64,000 nucleotides of DNA, from contig CAWIUT010000001.1 of assembly GCA_963839365.1 (NCBI GenBank), positions 1,178,001 through 1,242,000 on the forward strand, given 5' to 3'. The notes under the pieces are model-generated. The model saw only the letters and a list, made by a program, of their open reading frames with translations, was not told where the DNA came from and did not search any database. Below, piece after piece: positions 42,315-49,248 of this stretch (position 1 is its first letter; every line of letters begins with the position of its first letter). The position numbers were made by a program, and so were the translations under genes. This stretch comes from DASSKA01 sp963839365 (GTDB taxonomy: Bacteria > Actinomycetota > Actinomycetes > Propionibacteriales > Nocardioidaceae).

Positions 42315-43085
42315 TCAGGTCGGGTTCTGGGCGTCGCCGCCCAGGGTCGCTCCGGCGCCTCCGGCCGGGTGCGCGTAGCTGAGCTCGAGCGATCCGGAGA
42401 ACCCGGGCAGCCGCAGGTGGTCCTGGGGGTCCACGGACCAGCCGAGCGACCACCGGTCGACGTACTGCCGGTAGATGATCAGGTAGGGGTTGTTCGCCAG
42501 GCTGGTCTGCATCGTCTGGGGGTCGCCGACCGCGGAGATGACGTACGGCGGGGAGTACGGCACGCCGCGCAGCACCACCGTGTTGCCCACGCACTTGATG
42601 CCGGTCGTGGCGATCACCCGCTGACCCTGGATGGTCATCGCCTGCGCCCCTCCGGCCCACAGCGCGTTGGCGACCGCCTGGATGTCCTGCTGGTGCACCA
42701 CCAGGTTGTTCGGGTTGGTGTCGGCCGAGGCGATCACGTCGCTGGGCGCGTCGTCGAGGGTCACCGTCACTCCGGGACCGGACACCGCGTCCAGACCGAC
42801 GCGTCCGCGCAGGCCCCGCGCCTGGCGGCGGGCCCGGTCCACGGGCTGCGAGCCAACCTGGTCCGAGAGCTTGTTGACCTGCTCGCTGAGGCTGCGGGCC
42901 CGGACCCGCAGCGCCTGCACCTGCTGGCTCTGCTGGTTCACCAGCGAGGCCAGGTCGCTGAACCGCCCCGGGCGCAGGTCGGTTCCGCCGGAGCTGATCG
43001 CGCTGGTCACGAACAGCACCCCGGCGAGCACACAGGTCAGCGGCACCAGGATCCGCCACGACGGGACCCGCCGGCGACCGGTCAT
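42315..43085 (-). CDS. DUF881 domain membrane protein
   Basis: This 256-residue protein has one N-terminal membrane helix (WRILVPLTCVLAGVLFVTSAI), a coiled-coil segment (VNQQSQQVQALRVRARSLSEQVNKL) and a DUF881 domain with SGPGVTVTLDDAP, NPNNLVVHQQDIQAVANALWAGGAQAMTIQGQRV and GVPYSPPYVISAVG. DUF881 proteins resemble the septum/sporulation-associated YlxW family and often neighbour crgA, as here. The ATG at 43085 is chosen because homology begins there; the frame continues upstream through Pro-rich sequence. It converges with pknB and is divergent from crgA. Confidence 0.9.
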   Translation of the reverse strand: MTGRRRVPSWRILVPLTCVLAGVLFVTSAISSGGTDLRPGRFSDLASLVNQQSQQVQALRVRARSLSEQVNKLSDQVGSQPVDRARRQARGLRGRVGLDAVSGPGVTVTLDDAPSDVIASADTNPNNLVVHQQDIQAVANALWAGGAQAMTIQGQRVIATTGIKCVGNTVVLRGVPYSPPYVISAVGDPQTMQTSLANNPYLIIYRQYVDRWSLGWSVDPQDHLRLPGFSGSLELSYAHPAGGAGATLGGDAQNPT

Positions 43086-43300
43086 CGCCGACCGCCGCGG
43101 CGGTGGGCGGCCGGGGGCCGGACCGGGGTCCGGGTCGTGGTCGGGGCCGCCGGGCTCTGGGCCGCCATAGGCGATGCGCTTTCGTCGAGGGGTCGCTGCG
43201 GCGACTACGCTACCCACAACCGCAAGCACCCGAGCACACGACATCTGCAACCGATCATCGCGAGCGAGAAGCCGCGAGCCGCACCCAAGGAGTCCGAGAA

Positions 43301-43759
43301 GTGCCCCAGTCGAGCCGCAACCGGCCCTCCAAGCCGAGCCCCCTCGAGCCGGTCACCCGCGGCAACTCCCGACCCCGGTCCCTGCCCCGGATCATCGGCT
43401 GCACCCTGCTCGCCGCGCTCGGCATCGCCTGGATCGCGGTCTATCTCAACGTGGCCACCGCCGGCGGCACGCTGGGCTGGATGGCCGGCCTGGGGCGCTG
43501 GAACTTCCTGATCGGCTTCGGCCTGATCTTCACCGCACTCGCGGCCGCCGCCCACCCGAGCACCCCGCTCGGCAGGGGCCAGGGGGTCGTGGTCGGCATG
43601 CTCGGCTGCTTCCTGATCGGGCTGGTCTGGATCGTCGTGTACTACGTGTTCGGGCAGAGCGGGACGCTGCCGCTGCTGCGCGATCTCGGGCAGTACAACC
43701 TGGTGGTCGGCATCGGGTTCATGGCCGTGGGGTTTGTGTACGCCACTCACTGGGAATGA
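43301..43759 (+). CDS. crgA: CrgA-like cell-division protein, internally duplicated
   Basis: CrgA is a small membrane protein that helps assemble the division septum; mycobacterial and streptomycete versions have about 90 residues and two helices. This one has 152 residues and four helices in two homologous halves. The first is PRIIGCTLLAALGIAWIAVY ... LGRWNFLIGFGLIF and the second VVGMLGCFLIGLVWIVVYY ... LGQYNLVVGIGFMAVGF. Both end with the CrgA hallmark of WN/YN-L-x-IGFG. It starts at GTG 43301 with AAGGAG eight bases upstream. The position next to DUF881 and after pknB is the standard crgA locus. Confidence 0.85.
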   Translation: MPQSSRNRPSKPSPLEPVTRGNSRPRSLPRIIGCTLLAALGIAWIAVYLNVATAGGTLGWMAGLGRWNFLIGFGLIFTALAAAAHPSTPLGRGQGVVVGMLGCFLIGLVWIVVYYVFGQSGTLPLLRDLGQYNLVVGIGFMAVGFVYATHWE

Positions 43760-43790
43760 GTCCCTGGGAATGACCCGCGACAAGGCTGGC

Positions 43791-43869
43791 TCCACAGCCT
43801 GTGGGCGAACCTGTGCGTAAATAACACGCGTGAAATTCCATCCACAGGAGTTATCCCCACTGTGGACAA
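43791..43869. promoter_or_regulatory. Cluster of DnaA-box-like sequences
   Basis: The gap between crgA and the rhomboid gene holds CCACAG-C-CTGTGG (43792-43804), CCATCCACA (43838-43846), TTATCCCCA (43851-43859) and, inverted after one base, TGTGGACAA (43861-43869). The last is the perfect actinobacterial box TTGTCCACA on the reverse strand. An AT-rich stretch (GTAAATAACACGCGTGAAATT, 43817-43837), unusual in this GC-rich DNA, lies between the boxes. DnaA binding is inferred from sequence. Confidence 0.5.
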
Positions 43870-43903
43870 TCCGCTCCCCGGTCCCGGGGGCGGCACCGGC
43901 TCC

Positions 43904-44764
43904 TCAGGCGAGCATCACGGTCCGGGCCACGTAGGCCACCACCAGCGCGGCGCTCAGCACCCCGAATCCGGCGGCCTGCCAGACGGTGCGGCCCTTGCGC
44001 GGCGCGTAGGCGATGATCGCCCCGATCAAGCAGCCCCCGATGAAGCCACCGAGATGGCCCTGCCAGGAGATGAACCCCCGCCCGACCACGGTGATCACGA
44101 AGTTCAGCCCGATCCAGACCAGCAGCTGCCGGGGGTCGGCCTTGACCTTCAGCGCGATCACCAGCAGGCCGCCCATCAGCCCGAAGATGGCGCCGGAGGC
44201 GCCCAGGGTGGGGGTGTGCACCGGGGCGAGCCAGTACACGAACAGGCTGCCGGTCAGCCCGGACAGCAGGTACAGCGCCAGGAACCTGGCCCGCCCGACG
44301 GCGGCCTCGAGCTGGGGGCCGAGGAACCACAGGGCGAGCATGTTGAACCCGATGTGCCAGATCTCGACCTGGGTGAACATCGAGGTCAGCAGCTGCCAGA
44401 CCGCCCCGTTGGCCACCCCGTTGATCTGCTGGACGGTGCCGTTGGGGAAGCCGAACACGCCGCCCTGGGGCAGCAGCGCCAGTCGGTCGACCCAGGGGCT
44501 GCGGCTGCCGCCGGTGACGGTGATCAGGAGCCACACCGCAACGTTGACCGCGATCAGCACCTGTGAGGTCAGCGCTGGGTTGCCCGGGCGGCGTCCCCCG
44601 TACGCCGTACGGCCGGAGCGGGTGGAGCGGGACCCCTCCTGGACGCACTCCGGGCACTGGAACCCCACCGCCGCCGGCCGCATGCAGTCGGGGCAGATCG
44701 GCCGCCCACACCGCTGGCAGCGGATGTGCGCCTCCCGCTTGGGGTGCCGGTAGCAGACCGGCAC
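43904..44764 (-). CDS. Rhomboid-family intramembrane serine protease
   Basis: This 286-residue protein has an N-terminal zinc-binding B-box-like module (CYRHPKREAHIRCQRCGRPICPDCMRPAAVGFQCPEC) followed by six or more membrane helices. The rhomboid catalytic serine is in GASGAIFGLMGG and the catalytic histidine in GHLGGFIGG; HIGFNMLALWFLG is the oxyanion helix. It cleaves membrane proteins within their helices. The start may be further upstream. The frame is open through a Pro/Asp-rich leader to a CTG at 44842 whose last two bases begin the TGA of the cyclophilin gene, which would couple them. GTG 44764 is the nearest conventional start. Confidence 0.9.
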   Translation of the reverse strand: MPVCYRHPKREAHIRCQRCGRPICPDCMRPAAVGFQCPECVQEGSRSTRSGRTAYGGRRPGNPALTSQVLIAVNVAVWLLITVTGGSRSPWVDRLALLPQGGVFGFPNGTVQQINGVANGAVWQLLTSMFTQVEIWHIGFNMLALWFLGPQLEAAVGRARFLALYLLSGLTGSLFVYWLAPVHTPTLGASGAIFGLMGGLLVIALKVKADPRQLLVWIGLNFVITVVGRGFISWQGHLGGFIGGCLIGAIIAYAPRKGRTVWQAAGFGVLSAALVVAYVARTVMLA

Positions 44765-44838
44765 CCCAAGCCGGCCCGCCTCGGGAGCGGGTGACCCGTC
44801 CTCGGGGGTGTCAGGCGTGTCGCGGGGGTCGTTGGTGC

Positions 44839-45363
44839 TCAGCGCTGCTCCACCGCGACAGACTCGATGACCACCGGGTCGACCGGGCGGTCACCCGCGC
44901 CGGTCTTCGTGGTGGCGATGGCGTCGACCACGTCCTTGCTGGCCTGGTCCTCGACCTCGCCGAAGATGGTGTGCCGGTTGTTCAGCCACGGCGCCGCGTC
45001 CACCGTGATGAAGAACTGCGAACCGTTGGTGCCCGGGCCGGCGTTCGCCATGGCCAGCAGGTAGGGCTTGTCGAAGGACAGCTCGGGGTGGAACTCGTCG
45101 GAGAAGGTGTAGCCCGGGCCCCCGGTGCCGGTGCCGAGCGGGCAGCCGCCCTGGATCATGAAGCCGTCGATGACCCGGTGGAAGCCGAGCCCGTCGTAGA
45201 ACCTGCCCGTGGTCTTCTGGCCCGACTTGGGGTCGGTGTACTCCTTGGTGCCCTCGGCCAGCCCGACGAAGTTGTCCACCGTCTTCGGCGCGTGGTTGGG
45301 GAAGAGGTGCAGGACGATGTCCCCGCGGTTGGTCTTGAGCGTCGCGTACGTCTCGGCCGCCAT
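44839..45363 (-). CDS. ppiA: Cyclophilin-type peptidyl-prolyl isomerase
   Basis: This is a single cyclophilin domain of 174 residues with no signal peptide, hence cytoplasmic. Active-site motifs are FYDGLGFHRVIDGFMIQGG (catalytic Arg in FHR), GTGGPGYTFSDEF, LAMANAGPGTNGSQFFIT and WLNNRHTIFGEV. It speeds proline isomerisation during folding. It lies upstream of the rhomboid gene on the same strand and is divergent from the repeat-bearing hypothetical gene. Confidence 0.95.
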   Translation of the reverse strand: MAAETYATLKTNRGDIVLHLFPNHAPKTVDNFVGLAEGTKEYTDPKSGQKTTGRFYDGLGFHRVIDGFMIQGGCPLGTGTGGPGYTFSDEFHPELSFDKPYLLAMANAGPGTNGSQFFITVDAAPWLNNRHTIFGEVEDQASKDVVDAIATTKTGAGDRPVDPVVIESVAVEQR

Positions 45364-45558
45364 GAGGGTGCCTTTCGCTGTCGTGGTCGGGTACGCCACG
45401 ATCCTGCCATGGGAAGCGCTGCGGCCCACGGCTGCGGGCTTGCCTGTGGGTCGGCCCGCGGGTTTGCTGGGCGGAAGAGACCGGGCATGATCGGACCAGG
45501 AACGTCGTACCCCCACGCGGACTCGACACGCGGACTGAGGAGAGAGGACCCTTCGACG

Positions 45559-46209
45559 ATGGCGAAGACCAAGAACATGCCGATGGACGTTCGAGGCCAG
45601 GCCAGCGAGCTGGCGAGCAGGATCGGCCCGCGCGTCGAGCAGGCCAGGGAGGCTGCGGGTCCGCTGATCGCCGAGGCCCGCGAGAAGGCCGGCCCGATGA
45701 TCGCCGAGGCCCGCGAGAAGGCCGGCCCGATGATCGCCGAGGCCCGCGAGAAGGCTGGCCCGGCGCTGCACGACGCCCGCGACCGCCTCGGTGACCGGCT
45801 CAGCCGCGACGTGCTACCGGCCCTGAACGCCGCCGTCGCCGCCGCCGACCACGCCACCGAGGACGTGCGCGAGGAGGCCCGCCGGCGCGGGCTGGCCGCC
45901 GCCGCGGCGCTGCGCGGCGAGGTCGAATCACCGCCCAGGCAGCACCACCGGGTCCGCACCCTGTTCCTGCTCCTCGGGCTCGGGGGTGTGCTCGCGGCGG
46001 TGGCCAAGATGCTGTCCGATCGGCAGGCCAGCACCGCCTGGCAGTCGTCCTACACGCCGCCGCCGGCGCCTGCGTCGAGCCCCTTCGGCAACGACGAGGC
46101 GGGGGCGGCACCGGACGTGGCTGCCGCCGACGCCCAGGCCGAGCCGCACGGGATCACCACCCCCGACAACCCGGCCGCCGAGACCGACCTGACCGAGAAG
46201 AAGGACTGA
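45559..46209 (+). CDS. Hypothetical protein with 11-residue helical repeats and one membrane helix
   Basis: This is a 216-residue protein. Residues 1-130 are a charged Ala/Glu/Arg-rich helix with three tandem copies of an 11-residue unit (PxIAEAREKAG), resembling amphipathic apolipoprotein or LEA-type repeats. A single hydrophobic helix (RTLFLLLGLGGVLAAVAKML) is followed by a disordered acidic, Pro-rich tail. It is likely membrane-anchored, with the repeat helix at the surface. The ATG at 45559 follows GAGGAGAGAGGACCC. I recognise the general actinobacterial type but no function is known. Confidence 0.8.
   Translation: MAKTKNMPMDVRGQASELASRIGPRVEQAREAAGPLIAEAREKAGPMIAEAREKAGPMIAEAREKAGPALHDARDRLGDRLSRDVLPALNAAVAAADHATEDVREEARRRGLAAAAALRGEVESPPRQHHRVRTLFLLLGLGGVLAAVAKMLSDRQASTAWQSSYTPPPAPASSPFGNDEAGAAPDVAAADAQAEPHGITTPDNPAAETDLTEKKD
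45661..45759 (+). repeat. Three 33-base tandem repeats within a hypothetical gene
   Basis: Three units at 45661, 45694 and 45727 differ at only two positions. Each encodes PxIAEAREKAG. The near identity implies recent expansion, and unit-number changes keep the frame. Confidence 0.9.
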
Positions 46210-46215
46210 GCCGAG

Positions 46216-46256
46216 GGCGTCAGCGGCTCGCCGGCTGCGGCGAGCCTGCTGACGCC
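46216..46256. terminator. Bidirectional hairpin between convergent genes
   Basis: GGCGTCAGCGGCTCGCC (46216-46232) pairs with GGCGAGCC-T-GCTGACGCC (46239-46256), a 17-base stem with one bulged T and a 6-base loop. It overlaps the last codons of the DUF3817 gene and follows the convergent gene stop by 7 bases, so it could stop both transcripts. Confidence 0.6.
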
Positions 46257-46576
46257 AGCTGGGCGCGCACCTGGCGCGTGGCGCGGTGCTCCGCCCAGAA
46301 CGACAGCACCGGGATGGTGCCGCACAGCAGCGTCACGAACGTGAAGCCCAGCGACCAGCGCGCCTTGCGGGAGAGGTAGAACGCGGTCACCAGGAAGATC
46401 ATGTAGAGGTACCCGTGGGTGATGCCGAGGTACATGGTGATCCACCCGCCGATGTTCGCAGCACCGGATCCGGCCGGACTGAGATACCTCAGCGGCACTC
46501 CGACCAGGACCAGCACGATCAGCAGCACGCCGATGATGTTGGCCATGACGCGGTAGAAGACGAGCGCACGTTTCAC
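46220..46576 (-). CDS. DUF3817 membrane protein
   Basis: This is a 118-residue protein with three predicted membrane helices: RVMANIIGVLLIVLVLVGVPL, ITHGYLYMIFLVTAFYLSRK and GFTFVTLLCGTIPVLSFWAEHR. The last two match the DUF3817 family signature (HGYLYMIFL ... GTIPVLSF). The function is unknown; relatives include the YdzA-type integral membrane proteins. Its ATG overlaps the SURF1 stop by four bases, so it is translated with SURF1. Confidence 0.85.
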   Translation of the reverse strand: MKRALVFYRVMANIIGVLLIVLVLVGVPLRYLSPAGSGAANIGGWITMYLGITHGYLYMIFLVTAFYLSRKARWSLGFTFVTLLCGTIPVLSFWAEHRATRQVRAQLASAGSPQPASR

Positions 46577-47430
46577 GACTTCGAAACTACTCCGGGCGAT
46601 GACGGGGACGATGACTGGGGCGATGACTGGCCCTGCGGTCCGGTGGTGTCGGCCTCAGCGTCACCGGCGGCGCCCGCGAGCTCGGCGTCCTCCCCCTCTG
46701 TGACGCGTTTCACCTCGTCGGCGCACACCCGCCACCACAGGAACACCGCGAAGCCACCGAAGATCCACCACTGGAAGGCGTAGGCCAGGTTGCGCAGCGA
46801 CGTGAAGCTGCTCGGCTGGGGAAGCGACGCCGGAGTCACCGGCGTCAGTGCCCCCGTGCCCCGGGGGCTCTTGGCGATCACGTAGCCGCTGTACAGGTCC
46901 TGCCGCACGTGCGGGATCGCTTCGACGACGCGCATCTGGGGCAGCACGTGGTCGTTCGGGTTCTGGTCGGGCACCCCGCCCGCCGCGGACGGCTGCAACC
47001 AGCCGGTCACCTCGGTCCGCCCGCCGGGCGCGGGTGGTGCATCACCCGGCCGGGGGGTCCAGCCGCGCACGACCAGCATCGCCGGGTTGGTGGTGGCGCA
47101 GGTCTGCCTGCAGACAGCCACCGGGGTGACGACCCAGAACCCGTCCCGGCCGTGCAGCACCCGGCCTCGGACGAACAGGGTCTCACCGGACAACCAGGTG
47201 CCGCGCAGGCGCACTGGGCGACCGGCCGCCTCGCCGGGGAAGGACGAGTCCGCGGTCATCAGGGTGGACAGCGGCACCGGAGCCGCGTGGGCGAGTGCGT
47301 GGGCCTGTGAGTCACGAGCGTTGTGCCACACGCCGTACTGCCACAGCCCGAGCAGCACAGCAGCGGTGGTCGCCGCGACGGCGAGCAGGTGCAGCCCGAT
47401 CATCAGCGGCCTGGTCAGCACGCGGAACAC
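46573..47430 (-). CDS. SURF1-family cytochrome oxidase assembly protein
   Basis: This 285-residue protein has two membrane helices, near the N-terminus (MIGLHLLAVAATTAAVLLGLWQYGVW) and near the C-terminus (NLAYAFQWWIFGGFAVFLWWRV), flanking an extracytoplasmic domain with RGRVLHGRDGFWVVTPV and RGWTPRP. This layout is diagnostic of SURF1, which supports haem-copper oxidase assembly. The C-terminal 40 residues are acidic and Gly/Ser-rich. GTG 47430 is chosen because the conserved FRVLTRPLMIG begins there. It is coupled to DUF3817 downstream and divergent from the pentapeptide-repeat gene. Confidence 0.9.
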   Translation of the reverse strand: MFRVLTRPLMIGLHLLAVAATTAAVLLGLWQYGVWHNARDSQAHALAHAAPVPLSTLMTADSSFPGEAAGRPVRLRGTWLSGETLFVRGRVLHGRDGFWVVTPVAVCRQTCATTNPAMLVVRGWTPRPGDAPPAPGGRTEVTGWLQPSAAGGVPDQNPNDHVLPQMRVVEAIPHVRQDLYSGYVIAKSPRGTGALTPVTPASLPQPSSFTSLRNLAYAFQWWIFGGFAVFLWWRVCADEVKRVTEGEDAELAGAAGDAEADTTGPQGQSSPQSSSPSSPGVVSKS

Positions 47431-47509
47431 ACCCTCGATCGTACGTTTGCGGCACAGGGCCCCCGCCGGTGGTTGGAGAGCCGGGCAGCCCACCCCCTAG
47501 GTTGTCCGG

Positions 47510-48166
47510 ATGCAGCAGACAGCTCGGCCACCGCTCCCGCCCCGGTTGCGCGAGGACCGGCAGCCCAGCGACGCGGTGCCGCGGCTCGACGCTCGCGTGG
47601 AGGGCGCCTCCCTCGGGCCGCTCGACCTGGCCGGCACGGTCTTCGAGCTCGTCGACCTCAGCGGCTGCGAGCTGTCCGGCACGCGACTGTCCTCATCGAG
47701 CTGGCTCCGGTGCAGCCTGCACGACTGCAGACTGACCGGCTGCGACGTGGCGAACGTCACACTCGAGCAGACCGGCCTGCGCCGGGTCTGCATCGAGGGC
47801 GCCCGGCTGACCGGTTTCACCTCCGGGAGCACCCCGCACCGGGACCTGACGGTCGGCGACTGCCAGGCCGAGCTGAGCGTGTGGCGGCAGGCCAGGCTGG
47901 AGCGAGCTGCCTTCACCGGCTGCCGTCTGGGCCGATCCGACTGGGTAGGCGCGACATTGACCGAGGTGACGTTCACCGACTGTGACCTCAGTGGCGCCGA
48001 CCTCAGCCAGTGCCGGATGCGCTCGGTGTCCTTCCGGGGTTGCCGCTACGACGGGATCCGCGGCCTCGACGGCCTGCGCGGGGCCACGGTGCACGTCGAC
48101 GACCTCCTGGGCCTCCAGACGGCGATGGCTGCCGAGCTGGGGATCCGGGTGCAGGCCGAGGGCTAG
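47510..48166 (+). CDS. Pentapeptide-repeat protein
   Basis: This is a 218-residue protein of pentapeptide units (A(D/N)Lxx pattern) such as GPLDLAGTVFELVDLSGCELSGTRL and CDLSGADLSQCRMRSVSF, predicted to fold as a right-handed quadrilateral beta-helix. A glycine/alanine-rich C-terminal segment (VHVDDLLGLQTAMAAELGI) may be a capping helix. Some family members mimic DNA and bind gyrase, but no specific feature shows that here. It overlaps the 3' end of the convergent dehalogenase-like gene by four bases. Confidence 0.88.
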   Translation: MQQTARPPLPPRLREDRQPSDAVPRLDARVEGASLGPLDLAGTVFELVDLSGCELSGTRLSSSSWLRCSLHDCRLTGCDVANVTLEQTGLRRVCIEGARLTGFTSGSTPHRDLTVGDCQAELSVWRQARLERAAFTGCRLGRSDWVGATLTEVTFTDCDLSGADLSQCRMRSVSFRGCRYDGIRGLDGLRGATVHVDDLLGLQTAMAAELGIRVQAEG

Positions 48167-49068
48167 CGCTGTACGAACCGCGCCACGATCTCGCCGAGCT
48201 CGCGGCCGGCGTCCTCCTGCAGGAAGTGGCCGGCGCCCTCGAGCACCGGGTGGTCCAGGCCCGCACAGCCGGGCACCGACCGCTGCAGGATCGGGGCCAT
48301 CCCGCCGGTGATCGGGTCCTGGTCGCTGAAGGCCACCAGGAACGGCTTCTCCCACCGCGTCAATGCCTGCCACGCGGCCCGGTTGGCCTCGCTGGCGGGG
48401 TCGTCGGGTCCGGTGGGCACCAGCCCAGGCATCGCTCGTGGACCCGCCTTGAACCGCTCATCGGGGAACGGCGCGTCGTAGGCGGCGCGCACCTCTGACG
48501 GCAGCGGCCGGACACAGCCGGAGGCCACCAACCGGCCGATGTCGAGGGCCTCGGCGGACTCGACCGCCTTCCGGAACCGCCACCACACCTCGGGCATGTT
48601 CACGTCGCCGGTCGGCAGCCCGGTGTTCGCCGCGACCACCCGGGCGAACCGGTCAGGGTGCTCGGCGACCAACCGCAGCCCGATCAGCCCGCCCCAGTCC
48701 TGGCCGACGAGGGTCACCTCACGCAGGTCGAGCACGTCGAACGCCAGCGACCGCACCCACTCGACATGTCGCGCGTAGCTGTGGTCGGTGGGCGACGCGG
48801 GCTTGTCCGAGCGGCCGAACCCGACCAGGTCCACGGCCACAGCGCGGACGCCGGCCCCCGCGAGTGCCGCGAGCACGTGCCGGTAGAGGAAGGACCAGCT
48901 CGGCTCGCCGTGCAGCAGCAGCACCGTCGGGCCCGCGGCGGGGCCGGCGTCGACGTACGCCATCCGCAGCTGCCCTCCCTCACCGTCCGCGACCGTGGCG
49001 TAACCGGTGGGGTAGTCGAACCCCGGCAGCTCGGCGAATCGTTCCTGAGGGGTCCGCAAGGCGTCCAT
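48163..49068 (-). CDS. Haloalkane-dehalogenase-like alpha/beta hydrolase
   Basis: This is a 301-residue alpha/beta hydrolase. The oxyanion segment is LLLHGEPSWSFLYR, the nucleophile is Asp in LVGQDWGGLIGL with the adjacent Trp that stabilises halide, and the base His is in GAGHFLQED. This Asp nucleophile and HGEPSWSFLYR pattern characterise the DhmA/DhlA-type haloalkane dehalogenases rather than ordinary esterases. The true substrate is not determined. ATG 49068 is taken because homology starts at MDALRTPQERF. It is divergent from narG, separated by 180 bases. Confidence 0.87.
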   Translation of the reverse strand: MDALRTPQERFAELPGFDYPTGYATVADGEGGQLRMAYVDAGPAAGPTVLLLHGEPSWSFLYRHVLAALAGAGVRAVAVDLVGFGRSDKPASPTDHSYARHVEWVRSLAFDVLDLREVTLVGQDWGGLIGLRLVAEHPDRFARVVAANTGLPTGDVNMPEVWWRFRKAVESAEALDIGRLVASGCVRPLPSEVRAAYDAPFPDERFKAGPRAMPGLVPTGPDDPASEANRAAWQALTRWEKPFLVAFSDQDPITGGMAPILQRSVPGCAGLDHPVLEGAGHFLQEDAGRELGEIVARFVQR

Positions 49069-49248
49069 GCCGCGATTGTGGCAGGCGGCCCTCCGGCGCC
49101 GCCGACCCCTTCCGCTTTGCTGCGACCCTTTCCGGCGACCACGTGAGGAAGCCGTGCCCTCTCGACAGTCCGCACACCGGTGAGATAGACAAATAGCCTC
49201 TTCACACCCAGTCGGGGCGCAGGGGCACCGGATCGCAGGAGGTCGTGA

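Noticed and set aside
49173..49207. GGTGA ... TCACACC inverted sequence upstream of narG as a CRP/FNR site
   Set aside because: The spacing between arms is 18 bases, far from the six expected for CRP-type sites, and the arms are short.
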